64,000 nucleotides of DNA from Flaccisagitta enflata (taxonomy: Eukaryota > Chaetognatha > Sagittoidea > Aphragmophora), in contig OZ231127.1 of assembly GCA_965153355.1 (NCBI GenBank), positions 24,490,001-24,554,000 on the forward strand. Direction: 5' to 3'. Made by a program: the position numbers and the translations under genes. The notes under the pieces were generated by a model, which saw only the letters and a list, made by a program, of their open reading frames with translations, was not told the origin of the DNA and made no database searches. Positions 59,721 to 64,000 of this stretch are shown in pieces. Positions within the stretch are counted from its first letter, which is position 1. Each line of letters opens with the position of its first letter.

Positions 59721-60549
59721 GTCGCAAAAGCGTTAGATGGTCAGCGGTACCCGTTGCCCCTATGTGAGTATATGTGGGTGTATGATGGTGAGGCAGCGGC
59801 CCCGAAGGGGCCGATGACCTATGCTTGGTGAGTTATGAAGCTCTAGGGTCGAATTTGAGCATCAATAATGGGATTTGAGCCTCAAGGCTGTGATTTGAGC
59901 CATGAGGCTGTGATTTGTGCCTCAAGGCTGTGATTTAAGCCTCGACGCTGCAATTTGAGCCTCAAGGCAGGGATTTTAGGCTTGAGGCTAGGATTTGAGG
60001 CCTTAGACTAGGATAAAAGACTCAAGGCTTGGATTTGAGTCTCTAGGCTGGGATTTGAGCCTTGAGGCTGGGATTTGAGCCTCGAGGCTGGAATTTGAGC
60101 CACGAGGCTGTGATTTGAGGCATGAGGCTGGGATTTGAGGTTTTAGGCTGTGATTCCAGCCTCAAGGCTGGAATTTGAAACTTGAGGCTGGGATTTGAGG
60201 CTTTAGGCTTGGATTTGAGCCTTGAGGCTAGGATATGGGCCTCTAGACTGAGATTTGAGCCACAAGGTTGGGATATGATCCTCAGGGTTTAGATTTGAGC
60301 CTTAAGGTTGGGATTTGAGCCTCTAGGCTAGGATTTGAGCCTTTAGGCTAGGATTTGGGCCTTGAGGCTAGAATTTGGGCATCGAGACTAGGATTTGGGC
60401 CTGGAGACTAGAATTAGGGCCCCAAAGCCAGGATATGAGCTTCGAAGGGGGTGGACGGAGAAGAAGAAGAAGGAGAAGGAGAAGAAGAAGGAAAACTTTC
60501 CCCTATGTGTGAAAGCATAGGTCATCGGCCCCTTCGGGGCCGCTGCCCA
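59721..60549 (+). mobile_element. Family C element with 20-bp minisatellite, long copy
   Basis: GTCGCAAAAGCGTTAGATGG opens it, the GGCAGCGGCCCCGAAGGGGC hairpin follows, then about 29 units of GGGATTTGAGCCTTGAGGCT type (59840-60440), and the inverse closing sequence GCATAGGTCATCGGCCCCTT. Confidence 0.85.
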
Positions 60550-60559
60550 AAAAGGAGAA

Positions 60560-61212
60560 AAAGAAGAAGAAGGAGAGGAAGAAGGAAGAAGGGAAAGTAG
60601 AAGGAGAAGGAGGCGAAGAGAAAGTGCCGATATAAAAACTAGTAAACAGCCGACAGAAAAAAAAAGAACAATGCGTGAGGTTGTGAGGTTGTGTGTGAGG
60701 TTGATTTACTCTTTTTCATTAGGCTTTTTGGTTGTCAATATTTAGCTGAATTTAGCCCAATTTTCCATATTCAATCTTTCTCCTTTCCAGCTTGTATTTT
60801 GTAATGGGAATATAGAAAATGTTCTAGCATCAATTTGCGCAAATATTTGTACTATTTCTATTCATTGATAAAATCTGAGCCTTATAACTGGGTATCACTT
60901 CATAGTTATTGTCACTGCTAAGAATTGACGACAGTTCCTCACTGATGTTATTTACGCTTATTTATTTGTTCTTATTTATTGAACTGTTTAAATATATATT
61001 TTTGTAAGAAAATTTGAATCCCAATTTATTGAGCGATATGGATAGTAAGCGTAAGTGCTTTTCTAAATGGAGTGAGGTTAATTTTTGCAATCGTGAAGCT
61101 GATGTGTCTTGTTTATGTACACACTAAGTCTGCAATTCTGAGGCATGGTAATCAGTCTCAATGGCTGGTGTCTCCATTCTGTAAATGCTTATGCCTCTAC
61201 CCTTTTCAGTCT
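60560..61212. other. Unique AT-rich sequence, no gene seen
   Basis: Only a short purine tract at 60550-60625. Confidence 0.4.
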
Positions 61213-61300
61213 TTTTAAGAGCGTCCTCGCACTTCTATAAGAGGTCATGTCTGTTGGTCGGTTGGTTGGTTGATCGGTCGGTCGGTCACGCAAACGTTTG
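61213..61300 (-). mobile_element. Family B element, decayed hairpin
   Basis: AGAGCGTCCTCGCACT, TCTATAAGAGGTCATGTC, (GGTC)n and CACGCAAACG. Confidence 0.5.
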
Positions 61301-61363
61301 AAATGCGCAAAATGGCTGATTCTGACGTCTTTCTTCATTCCTATCACCTTTCATGACTAACCA

Positions 61364-61430
61364 CATTCATTCATTCATTCATTCATTTATTCATTCATTC
61401 ATTCATTCATTCATTCATTCATTCATTCAT
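61364..61430 (+). repeat. (ATTC)n microsatellite
   Basis: About 16 units. Confidence 0.95.
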
Positions 61431-62324
61431 CAAAAACGTTTATTCACAAGATCTTAATCAAGCGAGGCGCACTTATTGGCCTTCACTTGGCCTTTCTACT
61501 CTTATGACAAAAGTCAATTGAGGAAAGTTTTTTGATGTTCTTAGAACATAATTTTGTATACTTTTATATGGCATAGCAGGAACATATAAACTATAGGCCA
61601 AAATTCCTTAAGGGGACTGTTGGTGATGCCTGTAAAATGTTCATGGCCCTGTGAGGTATTTTTTGGTGTCAAATAACAATTTATTTAAGGGCTGTCAACA
61701 AAAGATTGCAAAATTTGCTAATTTTAAGCCTTTTTTCACTCTTTAAGCTTTCAAAAAGTTGAATTATGGCCCTGACATTTGGCATGCACATAAAATAGAC
61801 CCTAAATAAGTTGTAAAAAAAAAAGATTTAATATGTGATAATTTTCAGATATCCAAATTAAAAAAAAAACATGTTTTTTTTAGTAAAGTCAATGAAAAAT
61901 GCGGTCATTACCCCCCTTAAAGTCAACCGATTTGGACAAAATTTTAACTGGAAGTACTTCACATCAAGTACTACCTCCATGTAAAATTTCATCAAAATCG
62001 GAGCGCTTTAAAGTACCAAAAATTGCATTTGAAGTTGGCCTTCATTAAATAACTTTTTAAAATTACATTTTTTGATGTAGCTCCCAAACGAAAAAAGATT
62101 TTGCATTGATTTTTTACATTTTAACACCCCATATACTATTTTATGAAATGGTAAAAAAAAATTCATGATTATGATAGTTTTGTTTTCATCACTCTTTGAC
62201 TGGTCAAATTTCGTCTTCATTTGCACTGTGACTTACATAGGTAAAGGGTAGTAAAACCATGTGAATTTTTTTGTTAAATTTAGTACACAATTGAAGGGTA
62301 CTAAATTAACAAGCCCTGCCATCA

Positions 62325-62484
62325 TGGACTTCAAGGTATGCCATCATAGACTTCAAGGTATGCCATCATGGACTTCAAGGTATGCCATCATGGACTTCAA
62401 GGTATGCCATCATGGACTTCAAGGTATGCCATCATGGACTTCAAGGTATGCCATCATGGACTTCGAGGTGTGCCATCATGGACT
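62325..62484 (+). repeat. 22-bp minisatellite ATCATGGACTTCAAGGTATGCC
   Basis: Seven to eight units directly after a partial 167-bp-family unit, followed by poly(T). Confidence 0.9.
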
Positions 62485-62489
62485 TGCTT

Positions 62490-62490
62490 T

Positions 62491-62564
<74 letters not shown>

Positions 62565-62635
62565 TTTTTTTATTTTTTTTTTTTTTTTTTTGAATTTTTT
62601 TTTTTTTTTTTTTAATTTAAAAAAAAATTTTCTTT
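62490..62635 (+). repeat. Poly(T) tract
   Basis: About 65 T's, then T-blocks with AAA/GAA interruptions. Confidence 0.95.
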
Positions 62636-62650
62636 GTTGTGTATCTTCTC

Positions 62651-62725
62651 GAGTCGCGTTTACGCGACGAGAAAGCTTCAAAAATTACAGTCCCCAGTCG
62701 GGGACTGTAATTTTGAAGTTTTTTT
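62651..62725. repeat. Family A-like hairpin and ATTACAGTCCC palindrome
   Basis: GTCGCGT-TT-ACGCGAC (62654-62669) is followed by AAAATTACAGTCCC/GGGACTGTAATTTT (perfect arms) with GAAGCTTC/GAAGTT. Confidence 0.6.
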
Positions 62726-62734
62726 AATAATAAC

Positions 62735-62890
62735 AAGGCCAAGGCCGGATACACGGCCAGCGTCGCGGAGTTAGGAAGCGGCAGTTATGTACAAACTCGT
62801 AATTCAAAAATGTGACGGACGGAGGGACGGACGGACCGATGGACCGACCGTCACGGCCAGGTGTTGAGTTGCGTGTCGGCAACTAAAAAA
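62735..62890 (+). mobile_element. Family A element, complete
   Basis: AAGGCCGGATACACGGCC, CGTCGCGGAG, AAAAATGTGACGGACGG, (GGAC)n and the hairpin AGTTGC-GTGTCG-GCAACT followed by AAAAAA. Confidence 0.8.
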
Positions 62891-62979
62891 GTTAAGACTG
62901 ACAATTATGACGTCCTAAGTCGGCAATGATTGATTCACTGTGCAAACTTAACTTCTGTTGTTATGGTTATTTTATTCAG

Positions 62980-63215
62980 CTACATCACCAGGTCAACAAG
63001 ACTTTAAATTAAACCGCAAAACAGCAAGTGATCTCCTCGCGCCCGCAGTAGAAAATGTGAATCTGGGCGAAAATTGGAAGCCAGCGTCGCGATGGCTCTT
63101 GATCCATAATACCTGCCTGAGTGAAATTGTAAATCTCTGTCCTGGGACTCCTGCAAACACATCTGAATTGAAAACACATCTTAAAAGCTCGGATTTACCT
63201 ACCGTGTCGCCCTGA
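62980..63215 (+). CDS. Possible 3' terminal exon, unrecognised
   Basis: The acceptor TTATTTTATTCAG|CTACATC has a good pyrimidine tract. The frame reads TSPGQQDFKLNRKTASDLLA, PAVENVNLGENWKPASRWLL, IHNTCLSEIVNLCPGTPAN and TSELKTHLKSSDLPTVSP, then TGA. Composition is protein-like and not repeat-derived. Upstream exons were not found, and the antisense frame is also open. The family was not recognised. Confidence 0.4.
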
Positions 63216-63510
63216 TTTTTTCGGCCAGAAAACCTGGCATTGAATTCACGAATAATGATAAATTGAATCATTTTAACGTCGTCACTTCCACCCCTAATCT
63301 CTACGTCATGTCTCCGTTAAGCCCACTTTCCTTCGTTCGTTGAACGAGTTTTTAGCCCGAGGTAATTATTATAGTTTAGCCCAACAAGCGGCACGAGCCC
63401 GATACAGTATACAACTTATAGTTATACTTATACATTTCAAGTGAGAAAAGTATTTCTACATTCAAGGATTAACCTGATTTATTAATCAAATCCTTACCAA
63501 TCTCTCTCTG

Positions 63511-63511
<1 letters not shown>

Positions 63512-63561
<50 letters not shown>

Positions 63562-63572
63562 GTCTCTGTCTG

Positions 63573-63666
<94 letters not shown>
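63512..63666 (+). repeat. (ATCT)n then (CT)n microsatellite
   Basis: ATCT to 63562, CT from 63575. Confidence 0.95.
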
Positions 63667-63668
<2 letters not shown>

Positions 63669-64000
63669 CTTCGCTTTGTCTTAGTCCTTCCGTTCCTTTC
63701 CTTTCTCTCTGTCAACCTGCCATCAGGTGTCCATCAGTCTTTTTTTCTTGACTCTCTGTCGATCGGTCTATCTGTCATGTCTGTATACGTATACCTCTCT
63801 GTTTGCCCGGGTTTCATTCTGTCTTCCTACCTACCTGTCAGTTGGAGCAACCTGGTAGTGCCAAATTCGGCGGTAAAATTTTTCCCTAAAACAAGCAAAA
63901 TTCCCACTCCATTTGAATTTGAGATGAAATTTTCGTACCCAAATGGAAATGGAGTTGCGCTGTGAGATTTACCATTATCACCGCTCCTTGTGCTACCGTC

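Noticed and set aside
62261-62727. Repeated MDFKVCHHGLQ-like frame
   Set aside because: Translation of the 22-bp minisatellite and poly(T).

Overview
This is animal (metazoan) nuclear DNA, most likely from an invertebrate with a large, repeat-laden genome. The evidence is GT-AG introns with consistent phases, a glycoside hydrolase family 18 (chitinase) exon, a RING-finger gene spread over 21 kb, TTAGGG-type motifs, and very heavy loads of simple repeats and short non-autonomous transposons. Mollusc, annelid and arthropod are all possible and the sequence does not decide between them. There is no bacterial or viral gene organisation. Most long open frames here are translations of microsatellites.

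Layout. (1) 1-4.8 kb, minus strand: two exons of a chitinase-like gene, a candidate signal-peptide exon and the start of the GH18 domain; the rest of the gene lies beyond the left edge. A 1.57 kb foldback element sits in the intron. (2) 6.6-9.0 kb, minus strand: four phase-compatible exons of an unrecognised gene rich in Pro, Gly and Ala. A 68-bp tandem repeat has multiplied the splice acceptor of its first visible exon. (3) 9.3-27.5 kb: no convincing gene apart from one weak exon candidate. It holds microsatellites, TA-target MITEs and hairpin-ended dispersed elements. (4) 28.1-49.1 kb, plus strand: one gene reconstructed here from ten exons whose phases all agree. It encodes a RING-type (C3HC4) protein of about 1,300 residues, or about 1,650 if the terminal exon is read through to its own stop. 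The RING is split by a 7.5 kb intron. (5) 49.1-64 kb: repeats and unique non-coding sequence, with one possible 3' terminal exon at 63.0 kb.

The most distinctive non-genic signal is a dispersed element family with three parts. One end is AAGGCCGGATACACGG, the core is GGAC/GTCC or similar microsatellite, and the other end is a short hairpin, canonically AGTCGCG...CGCGACT. Between copies the two hairpin arms change together (TCGCG/CGCGA, TTGCG/CGCAA, ATGCG/CGCAT, GTGC/GCAC), so the structure is conserved rather than the sequence. Related families carry a 20-bp minisatellite between GGCAGCGGCC hairpins, or a TTAGGG-like core. The architecture recalls microsatellite-cored elements such as bivalve pearl, dipteran mini-me/DINE-1 and Helentron-associated elements, but no autonomous partner is visible. 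Copies lie immediately next to splice acceptors of both reconstructed genes.

All exon calls come from manual reading of splice sites and frame. No database search or transcript was available.
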